Virus record (IMG/VR): IMGVR_UViG_3300009100_000033
Coordinates: 1-32,435 of that record
Length of the DNA stretch: 32,435 bases
DNA from: a virus
Reading direction: 5' to 3' (one strand)
Part shown: positions 21,489-28,559 of the stretch, one piece after another
Layout of the letters: each line of letters begins with the position of its first letter
Numbering within the stretch: position 1 is the first letter of the stretch
The notes under the pieces: generated by a model
Database searches by the model: none
What the model was told of the DNA's origin: nothing
The model's input: the letters and a program-made list of their open reading frames with translations, nothing else
Made by a program: the position numbers and the translations under genes

Positions 21489-24040
21489 TGCGCCTCGCCC
21501 TCGCCCTGGTCCTCCTGCTGCTGGCCGGGCCGGCCGTCGCCGGCGAGTTTGGCCCGGTGCCGAAGGAGCACCAGCTCCCCGGCGTCGATCCGCGCGCGCC
21601 GTCGACCTACCTGGTCATGGTGATCCCGTCGACCAGCCAAGTCGGCACCTACTCGCGCGTGATGGAAGTCGAGCGCTTCCCCGCAGACACGGAGTTCGCG
21701 ACGACGTGGGAGTACCAGGGCGGGCGCGCGAATGTGGATTCGCTGAGCTTGACCGTGCTCCACCCGAGCGGCGCCACGACGACGCTGGGGCCGACGCTGA
21801 TCAGCGGCGCGCGGCGGGTCGTGTTCCGTCTCACGCTGCCGGCGGGCCGCTACGCGCTGGTGCCGTCGAAGAACCCGACCGGGCCGTCGGCGACCCAGCT
21901 CATGGAGCAGATCCTCGTCGGCGCGCCGCCGCCCACGGGCGCCTACTGGGCCTGCCGGACGCGCTTCGAACTCACGTTCGGCCAAGTCGGCTGGACGCCG
22001 TGCGCGCGGCTCGACGTGACCGAGTGGCCCCCGAAGATCCCGACGGTGCAGATGACCCTGCCCACGGGCCTGCAGCCCTTCGCGCAGCAGAAGTACGCCG
22101 CGCAGGACTGGGCGAAGCTCGCGTGGGTCTACGACCTTGGCACCTACTCCAAGGCCAAGCGCCATCTCGTCTCGCTGCCGAACCCCACCGAGACCACGGC
22201 CTTCGGGTGGTTCCCGACGTACTTCCACTCGAGCATGGACGGCCGGCGCATCGGCCTCACCGAGGGCGACCCGCCCCTCGCGAGGTTGGGTCATTTAGCC
22301 AAGGCCATCGTGCATCCGCAGGGGCGCGGGTTCTACACGCTCGAGATCCAGGGACGGCTCGGCCTGCTCGAGACCACGGGGCGCTACACGCCCTTCGTCG
22401 GGTACGGCGTCACCGACTCCGCGGTGCCGTACTACTCCGAACTCGTGGTCTCGCCGCTCGACGCGGACAAGGCCTACGCGCGCGAGCGGCAGCAGAACAT
22501 CGGCCAGTGGCAGGACGGCGCCAATCCCGTGATGCGGCGCGCCTGGGGCTTCACCGCGTGGCCCAGCGCGGCCCCGCACGCCGAGGGCCTCCACCAGTTC
22601 ATCATCGCCGACACGTTCAAGCACCGGCTGGTGTACGTCGACCACCGGCCGTCGCACACGCCGAGTTCGCGCGAGGGGCCGGGCACCGGGGCACCCGCCA
22701 CGGTGCGCCAGATCGCCGGCGAGTACGGCACCATCACGCGCCCGTGCTTCGACCATCCGTGGGACGTGGAGATGGACCATCACCGCCCCGTCTCGCCGAC
22801 GGTGAAGTGGATCTACTGGACGGTGCGCGGCGGCCAGCCCAGCATGACGGATCCCGCGGGCGTGCCGCGCGATCCGGGCAAGGGCCTGATCTGCCGCATG
22901 CGGATCAACCTCGACGACGGCTCGCCAGTCGGCGCCCCGGAGGTGTTCATCGAGTCCGCGTACGCGCAGGACTCCGAGGGCGAGATCGCGCGCGCCACGG
23001 GCGGCGAGTACTCGGCCGACGGCACGGGCAAGGTGCAGGCCGCCTACCCCACGCTCGGCGACTCGGGCAAGCCCGGCTTCATCCTGCCCAACGCGCTGGG
23101 CTTCTACTCCACGGGCGAACTCTGGTTCGTGGAGCAGTGCGCGGGCCGGTTGCGCCAGGTGGAGATCGAGTCGCGCGCCGTCACGACCATCGTGGGCCAC
23201 GATCAGGTGGACGCCACCAAGCGCCGCTGGCTCGGCAAGCCGCGCAACTGCTACGAGATCACCGCGCAGGCCGACGTCGAGGGCGTGCTGGGCCCGAAGG
23301 ACACGATCTACGGCGGCACCTACGCGGTGCAGGCCGACTTCGCGGTGCATCGCGACGGGAGCCAGCGCCGCATCCTGCCCTGGACCGGGATTAGCCCCCC
23401 GCCGGCCGACCTCGGCCCGGGGCCGATGCACCAGACGATCTCCGGCCTCGAGGGCAACTATCAGTGGGTCTACGCGCCGGGCAACGCGGCCCTGCCGTGC
23501 CTGCTGGCGTCGCAGCAGGCCAACATCGGCACGTTCCTCCTCTGCCGGCGCACGACGGGCCAGGGCAGCGTCGACCGCACGAAGCTCGAGGCCGGCTACC
23601 GCGCCTGGATCACGAGCACCGGCGGCAAGCCCGCGCCGGCCGTGCTCTGCTCGCGCGGCGGATTCAATGCCCTGCCGGCGATCTGCTTCCCGCAGCTCGG
23701 CACGTGGGACGAGCCGGTGGCCCTCGAGTACCTCAAGACGGTCTACGCCAAGACCGACGCCGATGCCGCAGCCATCCGGTACGTCGCCGTCGCGGCGATG
23801 CGGTACAAGCACGTGTCGGGCGGCGTGGGCAATCCGCCGCCGTCGATCACCTTCGGCGCCACGGTGAACTGGACCACGACGCACGCGACCGACTGTGCCC
23901 CGCACCCGACGAGCGGGAGCGCCGCCGTGCCCGTGCCGGGCGCGTTCTCCCTGACCTGTACGGGCCCCGGCGGCACGACGGAGCGCGGCGTCACGATCAC
24001 CTCGCCGCCCCCCGTGCAGCGGCAGCGGCTGAAGCGGTGA
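21488..24040 (+). CDS. Large secreted NHL-like beta-propeller protein
   Basis: An 850-residue protein with a clear Sec signal peptide: Arg2, a Leu/Ala/Val core (LALALVLLLLAG) and cleavage expected after the AVA ending at residue 18. The mature part is beta-rich. Residues about 355-640 contain NHL-like repeats (FIIADTFKHRLVYVD, then an IAGEYG / PWDVEMD unit; later LPNALGFYSTGELWFVEQ followed by LRQVEI and TTIVG). Residues about 783-842 form an Ig-like domain with the DCAP ... FSLTCTGPGG signature known from secreted bacterial proteins. About a dozen cysteines fit an oxidising compartment. The ATG overlaps the upstream TGA by one base. Phage virion proteins do not normally carry Sec signals, so a periplasmic or surface role during lysogeny or infection is inferred. 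Confidence 0.75.
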   Translation: MRLALALVLLLLAGPAVAGEFGPVPKEHQLPGVDPRAPSTYLVMVIPSTSQVGTYSRVMEVERFPADTEFATTWEYQGGRANVDSLSLTVLHPSGATTTLGPTLISGARRVVFRLTLPAGRYALVPSKNPTGPSATQLMEQILVGAPPPTGAYWACRTRFELTFGQVGWTPCARLDVTEWPPKIPTVQMTLPTGLQPFAQQKYAAQDWAKLAWVYDLGTYSKAKRHLVSLPNPTETTAFGWFPTYFHSSMDGRRIGLTEGDPPLARLGHLAKAIVHPQGRGFYTLEIQGRLGLLETTGRYTPFVGYGVTDSAVPYYSELVVSPLDADKAYARERQQNIGQWQDGANPVMRRAWGFTAWPSAAPHAEGLHQFIIADTFKHRLVYVDHRPSHTPSSREGPGTGAPATVRQIAGEYGTITRPCFDHPWDVEMDHHRPVSPTVKWIYWTVRGGQPSMTDPAGVPRDPGKGLICRMRINLDDGSPVGAPEVFIESAYAQDSEGEIARATGGEYSADGTGKVQAAYPTLGDSGKPGFILPNALGFYSTGELWFVEQCAGRLRQVEIESRAVTTIVGHDQVDATKRRWLGKPRNCYEITAQADVEGVLGPKDTIYGGTYAVQADFAVHRDGSQRRILPWTGISPPPADLGPGPMHQTISGLEGNYQWVYAPGNAALPCLLASQQANIGTFLLCRRTTGQGSVDRTKLEAGYRAWITSTGGKPAPAVLCSRGGFNALPAICFPQLGTWDEPVALEYLKTVYAKTDADAAAIRYVAVAAMRYKHVSGGVGNPPPSITFGATVNWTTTHATDCAPHPTSGSAAVPVPGAFSLTCTGPGGTTERGVTITSPPPVQRQRLKR
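24024..24040 (+). repeat. 17-bp direct repeat, copy 1
   Basis: AGCGGCTGAAGCGGTGA forms the last codons and stop of the secreted propeller gene. An identical copy, 257 bases further on, ends the HTH gene at 24281-24297. Both genes therefore end in the same residues (RLKR) and both copies create a GTGA stop/start context. Confidence 0.7.
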
Positions 24041-24114
24041 GCGACGTATCCGCCCTGGGTGCTGCACACGCCGAACGGCGCTGGAGCGGATCGCCGCGGC
24101 CTTGGAGGCGCGAC

Positions 24115-24297
24115 ATGAGGGGCGGACCACGGCTGAAGGGGGTGACCGTGCAGGAGTTGATCGGGCGGCACTTTTTTGTCGGGATGACCGTCCGGCAGCT
24201 CGCGAGGAAGTTCAGAATGTCGCGGGCCGAGATCGAAGCGGCGTTGAGGAAGAAAGCCCCGCCATGTCCGACGCGGCGGGAGCGGCTGAAGCGGTGA
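24115..24297 (+). CDS. Small HTH peptide
   Basis: A 60-residue basic protein with a likely helix-turn-helix (MTVRQLARKFRMSRAEIEAA, residues about 26-45: 'V..LA..F.MS...IE..L'), similar to recognition helices of resolvase and sigma-like proteins. Start fixed by GGAGG six bases before the ATG. It is the only gene of this operon preceded by a gap (about 75 bases), and it is bracketed by a 17-bp direct repeat, so it may have been added as a unit. It could regulate the operon; no target site is known. Confidence 0.6.
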   Translation: MRGGPRLKGVTVQELIGRHFFVGMTVRQLARKFRMSRAEIEAALRKKAPPCPTRRERLKR

Positions 24298-24419
24298 CGT
24301 GCGATCCCACCATCGTCCTGGGCCTCTGGGCCGGCGCGGGCGCGGGCGGCGTGCTCCTCGGCCTGGCGCTGGCCACCCTGCCGCGGCGGGGCTGGCGGCG
24401 CCTCGTGAGACGCCGATGA
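24264..24419 (+). CDS. Small single-pass membrane protein
   Basis: A 51-residue protein with one transmembrane helix (IVLGLWAGAGAGGVLLGLAL) and a strongly basic C-terminal tail (RRGWRRLVRRR), giving an N-out/C-in orientation by the positive-inside rule. The start is ATG 24264, overlapping the HTH gene, or GTG 24294, which overlaps its stop by GTGA; the shorter form is still complete. Next gene overlaps by ATGA. Its position among small membrane genes suggests a lysis or envelope role, but no holin family was recognised. Confidence 0.55.
   Translation: MSDAAGAAEAVTCDPTIVLGLWAGAGAGGVLLGLALATLPRRGWRRLVRRR
24281..24297 (+). repeat. 17-bp direct repeat, copy 2
   Basis: Identical to 24024-24040. 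It ends the HTH gene, and its GTG (24294) is also a possible start of the following membrane protein gene. The 257-base period covers exactly the HTH gene with its ribosome site. Confidence 0.7.
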
Positions 24420-24691
24420 CCGTCCCAGTGGGCCTCGCCGCGACGCTGGCGCTGCTCGGACTCACGGGCTGCGGCGGGCCCTTCGGCCTGCGCTTCGGGC
24501 TGAACCCCGAGGTCATCGCGCAACTCAAAGGGGACCCCGCCGCGAGCTGCATCGTGATCGAGACGGCCACGGCCGGCGGCACGCGCATCATCTGGTGGCG
24601 CGATAACTCCCCGTCGCGCGAAGGGACGAGCATGCGGGATTGCCTGGACCCGCGCGCCTCAGCGCCGGTCGGGGCGCCGGTCGTGCGATGA
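24416..24691 (+). CDS. Putative lipoprotein
   Basis: A 91-residue protein with a lipoprotein-type signal: short hydrophobic core (GLAATLALLG) ending in the lipobox LTGC, Cys at residue 19. The mature part of about 70 residues is polar with two further Cys (SCIV, RDCL). It is not proline-rich, so it is not an obvious Rz1-type spanin, although the context of small membrane genes leaves a lysis role open. ATGA overlaps link it on both sides. It would be anchored in the outer or cytoplasmic membrane. Confidence 0.6.
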   Translation: MTVPVGLAATLALLGLTGCGGPFGLRFGLNPEVIAQLKGDPAASCIVIETATAGGTRIIWWRDNSPSREGTSMRDCLDPRASAPVGAPVVR

Positions 24692-24831
24692 GCGATCTGG
24701 GTGCGGCGCTGCAACTCGGCGGCTGGGCGCTCTGGGGCCTGCTCGCGCTGTGCTTCTGCGTCGGCATGCTCGTCGGCGCCCTGCTGAACGCCCCGTGGTT
24801 CACCGACAAGGCGCCCTGCGACACGCCATGA
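24688..24831 (+). CDS. Small membrane protein
   Basis: A 47-residue peptide with one transmembrane helix (GGWALWGLLALCFCVGMLVG) and a short tail with a Cys near the end. Four-base overlaps with both neighbours. No family was recognised; compatible with a holin-like or envelope peptide. Confidence 0.5.
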   Translation: MSDLGAALQLGGWALWGLLALCFCVGMLVGALLNAPWFTDKAPCDTP

Positions 24832-25043
24832 CGCCGGAAGAGCGCCTGAAGTTCGGCGAGAACGTGAGCGCCTACATCGAGGCCAGCGACCAGCAGGACC
24901 TCGAGGCGCTCGTCGATGCCCTCAGCACGGCGTTCGCGGCGCGGCTGACGTCCTATGGCCCACTGGCCCAGGTCGCCCTCGCGGGCGTGCGCGATGCGAT
25001 CCGCCGGGCGCACCGGGCGGTCGGCCCGGACCGCACGCGATGA
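24828..25043 (+). CDS. Small soluble helical protein
   Basis: A 71-residue protein made of three predicted helices (PEERLKFGENVSAYIEASDQ, DLEALVDALSTAFAARL, AQVALAGVRDAIRRAHRAV), with no membrane segment or cysteine. ATGA overlaps on both sides place it inside the coupled operon. No motif of known function. Confidence 0.5.
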   Translation: MTPEERLKFGENVSAYIEASDQQDLEALVDALSTAFAARLTSYGPLAQVALAGVRDAIRRAHRAVGPDRTR

Positions 25044-25150
25044 TCCGCGCGCTGCTCCTGGTGTTCGTCATCGAGGTGCTCATGCTCGGCGGCTCTTGGG
25101 TCCGATGGCTCCGGCAGGGAATGCCGAAGGGAGGCCCGTCATGGGATTGA
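25040..25150 (+). CDS. Micro membrane peptide
   Basis: A 36-residue peptide: one transmembrane helix (ALLLVFVIEVLMLGGSW) and a short basic tail. The ATG overlaps the upstream stop (ATGA), and its end overlaps the next gene by ten bases, containing that gene's ribosome site. Short, but the overlap pattern is the same as for all neighbours, which supports real coding. Confidence 0.45.
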   Translation: MIRALLLVFVIEVLMLGGSWVRWLRQGMPKGGPSWD

Positions 25151-25323
25151 TCGAGTTCATCGTGTTGGCCGTGGTGTTGGGCACCGTCGTGTGGTTGATC
25201 CAGACCTACACGCCGCTGCCCCAGGCGATCAAGACGATCATTCTCGTCGCCGTCATCCTCGTGCTCATCCTGATCCTCGTGCGGAGCTTCGTGGGCGACG
25301 TGCAACTGCCGCGGCTGCGCTAG
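25141..25323 (+). CDS. Thivi_2564-like small membrane protein
   Basis: A 60-residue protein with two hydrophobic segments: residues 1-20 (LIEFIVLAVVLGTVVWLI) and 33-50 (TIILVAVILVLILILV), joined by a short Pro-containing loop (TYTPLPQA). This pattern, 'two helices, W-L-I, T-Y, P, IK..I', matches the Thivi_2564-type membrane peptides common in phages and proteobacteria. GGGAGG lies six bases upstream. Last gene of the rightward operon; its TAG lies in a CTAG shared with the stop of the convergent gene. Possibly holin-like; role not established. Confidence 0.65.
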   Translation: MGLIEFIVLAVVLGTVVWLIQTYTPLPQAIKTIILVAVILVLILILVRSFVGDVQLPRLR

Positions 25324-25421
25324 CGCGAGCGCGTCTCGGTCCAGATGATCCACATGGCGAGCGCGCCCATGCTGCCGGCGATGACGGCCAGCGTGGCCGC
25401 GAAGGCGAGAGCGGTCCACAT
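25320..25421 (-). CDS. Micro membrane peptide
   Basis: A 33-residue peptide, almost entirely one hydrophobic helix (ALAFAATLAVIAGSMGALAM followed by WIIW) with a short polar tail. It lies five bases after the upstream gene, with GAGG in front of its ATG. The stop shares the palindrome CTAG with the stop of the convergent gene. Its small size leaves some doubt, but orientation and spacing fit a three-gene leftward unit. Confidence 0.45.
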   Translation of the reverse strand: MWTALAFAATLAVIAGSMGALAMWIIWTETRSR

Positions 25422-25426
25422 GGGCC

Positions 25427-25657
25427 TCAGCCGCGCCAGATTCGATACAGACCATACATGATGATGGCGAGCGAGCCGAATGCCCCGACGAGCATCAACA
25501 CGGCGGCGATCACGGCGGCATCCATCAGCGTCTCCTGTCCCGCGCGCGGGGCAATGCCGACCACCCATCCCACGAGCGCCCCGAAGGCCAGCGCGAAGAC
25601 CTTGGCGCTCTCCACGGCCACGCCGATCGCGATGGCCCAGCGCTCGGCCGGGCTCAC
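25427..25657 (-). CDS. Two-helix membrane protein (holin-like)
   Basis: A 76-residue protein with two transmembrane segments (residues about 15-38, ESAKVFALAFGALVGWVVGI, and 50-72, AAVIAAVLMLVGAFGSLAII) and a short charged N-terminus. It resembles small two-pass class II holins in size and layout, but no family signature confirms this. The GTG start overlaps the stop of the upstream gene (GTGA), so translation is coupled; an ATG eight codons upstream would overlap that gene more. Confidence 0.55.
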   Translation of the reverse strand: MSPAERWAIAIGVAVESAKVFALAFGALVGWVVGIAPRAGQETLMDAAVIAAVLMLVGAFGSLAIIMYGLYRIWRG

Positions 25658-25800
25658 CCCGCGGTCTTCTTGCCCGCCCACCGCGCGAGCGCGGCCTTGC
25701 GGGCAATGGCGCTCCGCTGGGCGGGTGGGATCTTCTTCATGCGGCCAACAGCAGCGAGGCGACTCAGCGCGACGGCGGCGGGGTTCTTGCGTTTGCCCAT
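25654..25800 (-). CDS. NPAAV/KGG-type small basic protein
   Basis: A 48-residue, very basic protein: MGKRKNPAAVALSRLAAVGR, then a PPAQRSAIARKAALARWAG repeat-like segment. The 'NPAAVALG(R/S)..G' opening and 'R...ARKAA.ARW' end define a widespread small family often found in mobile elements, thought to bind nucleic acid because of charge. A paralogue with the same NPAAV opening occurs at 30641-30952. First gene of the leftward unit, under a TTGACA-containing promoter candidate. It has no clear Shine-Dalgarno. Confidence 0.6.
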   Translation of the reverse strand: MGKRKNPAAVALSRLAAVGRMKKIPPAQRSAIARKAALARWAGKKTAG

Positions 25801-25806
25801 GACTCG

Positions 25807-25835
25807 AGGATGCCGCACCCCGGGCCGGGTGTCAA
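25807..25835 (-). promoter_or_regulatory. Candidate leftward sigma70-type promoter
   Basis: On the minus strand TTGACA (25835-25830) is followed after 17 bases by CATCCT (25812-25807), a consensus -35 with a weak -10. The -10 ends only about six bases before the NPAAV-type ATG, so transcription would start at or within that start codon, giving a leaderless message at best. It is divergent from the rightward promoter. Confidence 0.3.
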
Positions 25836-25850
25836 TGCTTACCGGGGGGC

Positions 25851-25879
25851 TTGACAGCATGCTCACCGAGAAGCATACT
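25851..25879 (+). promoter_or_regulatory. Candidate rightward sigma70-type promoter
   Basis: TTGACA (25851-25856), exact consensus, then 17 bases, then CATACT (25874-25879), four of six matches to the -10. It lies 50 bases before the first gene of the recombination and replication operon. Imperfect direct repeats TGCTTACCG (25836-25844) and TGCTCACCG (25860-25868) sit between and over the two promoters and are candidate operators. Confidence 0.55.
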
Positions 25880-25929
25880 GATCCTGTCGGTGCCGGTGAC
25901 GTGAGGCTGGCCCGTCAGGAGTGCGAGCG

Positions 25930-26172
25930 ATGAGCAAGAAGAAGAAGGGCGGGGCGCCCGGCTTCGGGCTGCACCCGAAAGGCGGCTACGTCTACGGGGG
26001 CACGCGCCAGCCCGGGCAGACCGTGCGCACGCCCGGCTACCGCCTCGCCGTCGGGCTCCAGCGGGCGCTGCGGGCCCGCCCGCCCGCCGACGTCATCGTG
26101 TACGACGCGCAGGGCCGCGTGGTGCGCGTCCTCGATGGCGCCACCAAGCAGCCGCGCGCCCAGGGAAAGTGA
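25930..26172 (+). CDS. Small basic Gly-rich protein, unknown
   Basis: An 80-residue protein, strongly basic and Gly-rich at the N-terminus (MSKKKKGGAPGFGLHPKGGY), followed by a small beta-like domain (ADVIVYDAQGRVVRVLDG). The ATG is preceded by CAGGAG at eight bases. It is the first gene behind the promoter at 25851 and ends in the start region of the zinc-ribbon gene. Charge suggests nucleic-acid contact; no family was recognised. Confidence 0.5.
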   Translation: MSKKKKGGAPGFGLHPKGGYVYGGTRQPGQTVRTPGYRLAVGLQRALRARPPADVIVYDAQGRVVRVLDGATKQPRAQGK

Positions 26173-26204
26173 TGCCGGACTGGACCGCCGGGGAGGACCG
26201 CTAC

Positions 26205-26501
26205 ATGGCTGAGTATCGAGGCGAAGACGTGGACGATCCGCCGACCTGCTGCGACGTGTGCGGCGAGTTGCTGGTCCTCGTGGGCGCGGGCGAGTGGGAG
26301 TGCCTGGACTGCCTCGATGCGTTCGTCGCCGAGCGCGACGCGGAGATCATCATCGATCAGGCGGTGCTGGAAACCGAGGCCACCCAGGTCGCGCCGCCGA
26401 CCGAGGACGAGGCGGAGGAGCCGCCGCTCGTGGCCGTCAATACGGAGATTCTCGTGCGCCGCATCGCCGAGGCCCTGCACCGGGCCCGCCGCGCGGCCTA
26501 A
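26205..26501 (+). CDS. Zinc-ribbon protein
   Basis: A 98-residue acidic protein with one zinc ribbon: CDVC at about residue 18 and CLDC at about residue 37, followed by an acidic helical tail (EDEAEEPP, then EILVRRIAEALHRARRA). The ATG at 26205 is preferred because GGGGAGGA lies eight bases upstream; an in-frame ATG at 26172 (overlapping the previous TGA) would add 11 residues. Its location ahead of the exonuclease suggests a replication or regulatory accessory role. Confidence 0.55.
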   Translation: MAEYRGEDVDDPPTCCDVCGELLVLVGAGEWECLDCLDAFVAERDAEIIIDQAVLETEATQVAPPTEDEAEEPPLVAVNTEILVRRIAEALHRARRAA

Positions 26502-26510
26502 ACACACGAA

Positions 26511-26541
26511 CCGGCCCGGAGGGGGGAAACCTCCGGGCCGG
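26511..26541 (+). terminator. Perfect 12-bp hairpin before the exonuclease gene
   Basis: CCGGCCCGGAGG (26511-26522) pairs without mismatch with CCTCCGGGCCGG (26530-26541) around a seven-base loop. No T-run follows, so it is not a typical intrinsic terminator. It lies between the zinc-ribbon stop and the exonuclease ATG and could attenuate transcription, be an RNase III site, or protect the downstream message. Confidence 0.45.
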
Positions 26542-26571
26542 CACTACATCGGGAAAGGACAGCGAGACACT

Positions 26572-27567
26572 ATGGCACTGGAGACCGTACCACCATCACG
26601 CCCGGCCCTGCAAGCGCCGGAGACGAGGCCCCGGATGCACGTCAGACTTGTGGATGTCGATGACGCGGACTGGCGCTCGGCCCGCCGCACCGGCATCGGC
26701 TCCTCCGATGCCCCGGCCATCGTGGAGGCGCTGCCCGCCACGTGGGCCCGCGGCCCCCTCGAGGTCTATCTGGAGAAGATCGGCGAGGCCCCTGACAAAC
26801 CCAGCAGCATCGCCATGCGGCGCGGCACCCTGCTCGAGCCGCTGGTGGCCCAGCTCTACGGCGAGGCGCACCCGCTGCGCACCGTGTCCGACCCGGACGG
26901 GCGCATGTTCCGGTCGCGCACCGAGCCGCATCTGCTCGCCAGCCCCGACCGCTGGATCGAGGATCCGGTGCGCGGGCTGGGCCTGCTCGAGCTGAAGACC
27001 TCCAGCGTGTGGGCGGCCGAGCACTGGCAGGGCGCCGCGCCCCCGCTCCATGTCCTCGTACAAGTCCAGCATCAACTGCTCGTCCTGGGCGCCTCCTGGG
27101 CGGCCGTCGCCGTCCTGATCGGGGACGACCCGATCCTCACGTGGGACGTCGAGCGAAACGAGGACTTCCTGGCCGCCTATCTCGAGCGCACCCGCGCCTT
27201 CTGGGCGTGCGTCCAGCGCCGGGAGCCCCCGGAGGCCGGCGCCGCGTCCCTCGACACCTTGCGGCGGCTCTACCCGACCGTCGAGCCCGCCACCATTGAT
27301 CTGCCGCCCGAGGCCACCCACTGGCACCGCGAGCGCCTCGAGGGCGACACCTTGGAGAAGCGCGGCAAGGCGATGCGCGAGGCGGCCACGGCCAAGCTCC
27401 TAGCCGCACTGGGCCCGGCCGAGGTCGGCCGCCTGCCCGGCGTGGACCTCTCCTACGTGCGCACCGTCGTGGACCGCGACTCCTACGTGGTCAAGGCCAC
27501 GTCCTACGTCAAGCTCAGCACGCGCACGGCCCGGTTGCCGCGACGCGACAAAGGAACCGCCGCATGA
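26572..27567 (+). CDS. YqaJ-type viral recombinase exonuclease
   Basis: A 331-residue 5'-3' exonuclease of the YqaJ/lambda-Exo group, which resects double-strand ends for annealing. The signatures are in order: RRTGIGSSDAPAI (39-50), MRRGTLLEPLVAQLYG with Glu89, LASPDRW with Asp126, LLELKTS with Glu140 and Lys142 (the D...ExK core), and VQVQHQLLVLG (163-173), in which Gln167-type residues are conserved. The C-terminal third is helical. The ATG lies 30 bases behind a strong hairpin; AAGGA is rather far from it (about 13 bases), so expression may be modest. Coupled by ATGA to the annealing gene. Confidence 0.88.
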   Translation: MALETVPPSRPALQAPETRPRMHVRLVDVDDADWRSARRTGIGSSDAPAIVEALPATWARGPLEVYLEKIGEAPDKPSSIAMRRGTLLEPLVAQLYGEAHPLRTVSDPDGRMFRSRTEPHLLASPDRWIEDPVRGLGLLELKTSSVWAAEHWQGAAPPLHVLVQVQHQLLVLGASWAAVAVLIGDDPILTWDVERNEDFLAAYLERTRAFWACVQRREPPEAGAASLDTLRRLYPTVEPATIDLPPEATHWHRERLEGDTLEKRGKAMREAATAKLLAALGPAEVGRLPGVDLSYVRTVVDRDSYVVKATSYVKLSTRTARLPRRDKGTAA

Positions 27568-28559
27568 GTGTCAAGGAAGCGAGGGAACAGATGAGCGACC
27601 ACATGGCGCTGGTGCGACAGAAGCGGCCCGTCGGGCTCGAGGTGCGCGGGCTCGACGAGTACATGCGGCTGGCCGACGTGATGGCCCATTCCGAATTGGT
27701 GCCGGCCGCCTATCGCGGCAAGCCCGCCGACATCCTGCTCGCCATGGGCATGGGGGCCGAGCTGGGCTTCGGCCCCATGCAGTCGCTGCAGGCCATCTAT
27801 GTGGTGGGGGGCCGCCCGAGCCTCTACGTGGAGGCGGCGATTGCCGTGGTGCGCGCTTCGGGCGAACTCGAGTCGCTCCGGGTCGAGGGCACCGACGAGG
27901 AGGCCACGGCGGCGGCCACCCGGCGCGGCCAGGGGACCATGTCCGTGACCTTCAGCTTCCGGGAGGCCGAGCGCTTGGGCCTCGTGAAGTCCGGGGGGCC
28001 GTGGCACACGCAGCGCGGCTGGATGCTGCAGACGCGGGCCATCGGGCGCGTCCTGCACCGGCTCTTCCCCGACCTCCTGCGCGGCGTCGGCATGGTGGAT
28101 CCCTCGGGGCGCCCCGTCGAGCAGGGCGAGGCCTTCGGCGGGAGTTCCGCCGTCGATCCCGCCACGGGCGAGATCAGCGAGTCCGCGCCGCCGATTGCCG
28201 GCGGCACCGATCCCCTCGCCGAGCTGACGTCGCGGCTCACCGCACGCACCCCGGAGCGCCCGCGGCCGCCCGAGCCCGAGCCGCCCGTCGAGGACGAGCC
28301 CGAGGACGAGGACGAGACGCCCGAGCGGCCCCCGCAGGAGGCCGCCACGGCGCCCGTGTCGGAGACCGCGCTCTTAATGAAGCGCAGCATCGTGCTCGCC
28401 AAGCGCACCAACATGAAGTTGACCGATACCGACTGGATGCGCCTGGTGCGCGAGCACTGCGGCGTCCGGTCCTTTCAGGACGCGACCGTGGCCGGACTCG
28501 AAGCCCTCGACCGGGCGCTCACCGCCCGGAGCGCCCCGCGAGCCCCCCGCTTGGGATAA
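27564..28559 (+). CDS. RecT-like single-strand annealing protein
   Basis: A 331-residue protein of the RecT/Red-beta superfamily, partner of the exonuclease. The key block is residues about 55-95: PADILLAMGMGAELGFGPMQ, then SLQAIYVVGGRPSLYVEA, where family members read 'A...G.ELG..P..A...I.vi.GK......'. After the core (to about residue 190) comes an acidic, Pro-rich linker (EPEPPVEDEPEDEDETPE) and a small helical C-terminal domain that may contact single-strand-binding protein or DNA. AAAGGA lies eight bases before the ATG. Its stop overlaps the next frame in a way that leaves that gene without an ordinary start. Confidence 0.8.
   Translation: MSVKEAREQMSDHMALVRQKRPVGLEVRGLDEYMRLADVMAHSELVPAAYRGKPADILLAMGMGAELGFGPMQSLQAIYVVGGRPSLYVEAAIAVVRASGELESLRVEGTDEEATAAATRRGQGTMSVTFSFREAERLGLVKSGGPWHTQRGWMLQTRAIGRVLHRLFPDLLRGVGMVDPSGRPVEQGEAFGGSSAVDPATGEISESAPPIAGGTDPLAELTSRLTARTPERPRPPEPEPPVEDEPEDEDETPERPPQEAATAPVSETALLMKRSIVLAKRTNMKLTDTDWMRLVREHCGVRSFQDATVAGLEALDRALTARSAPRAPRLG

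Noticed and set aside
22295-24130. 611-codon minus-strand frame opposite the secreted propeller gene
   Set aside because: Composition is shadow-like (Arg/Gly/Ala/Val), while the plus-strand frame has a signal peptide, NHL-like repeats and coupled neighbours.
24416-24831. Rz/Rz1 spanin pair
   Set aside because: The lipoprotein is not proline-rich and is not nested in an Rz-like coiled-coil gene, and no endolysin lies nearby.
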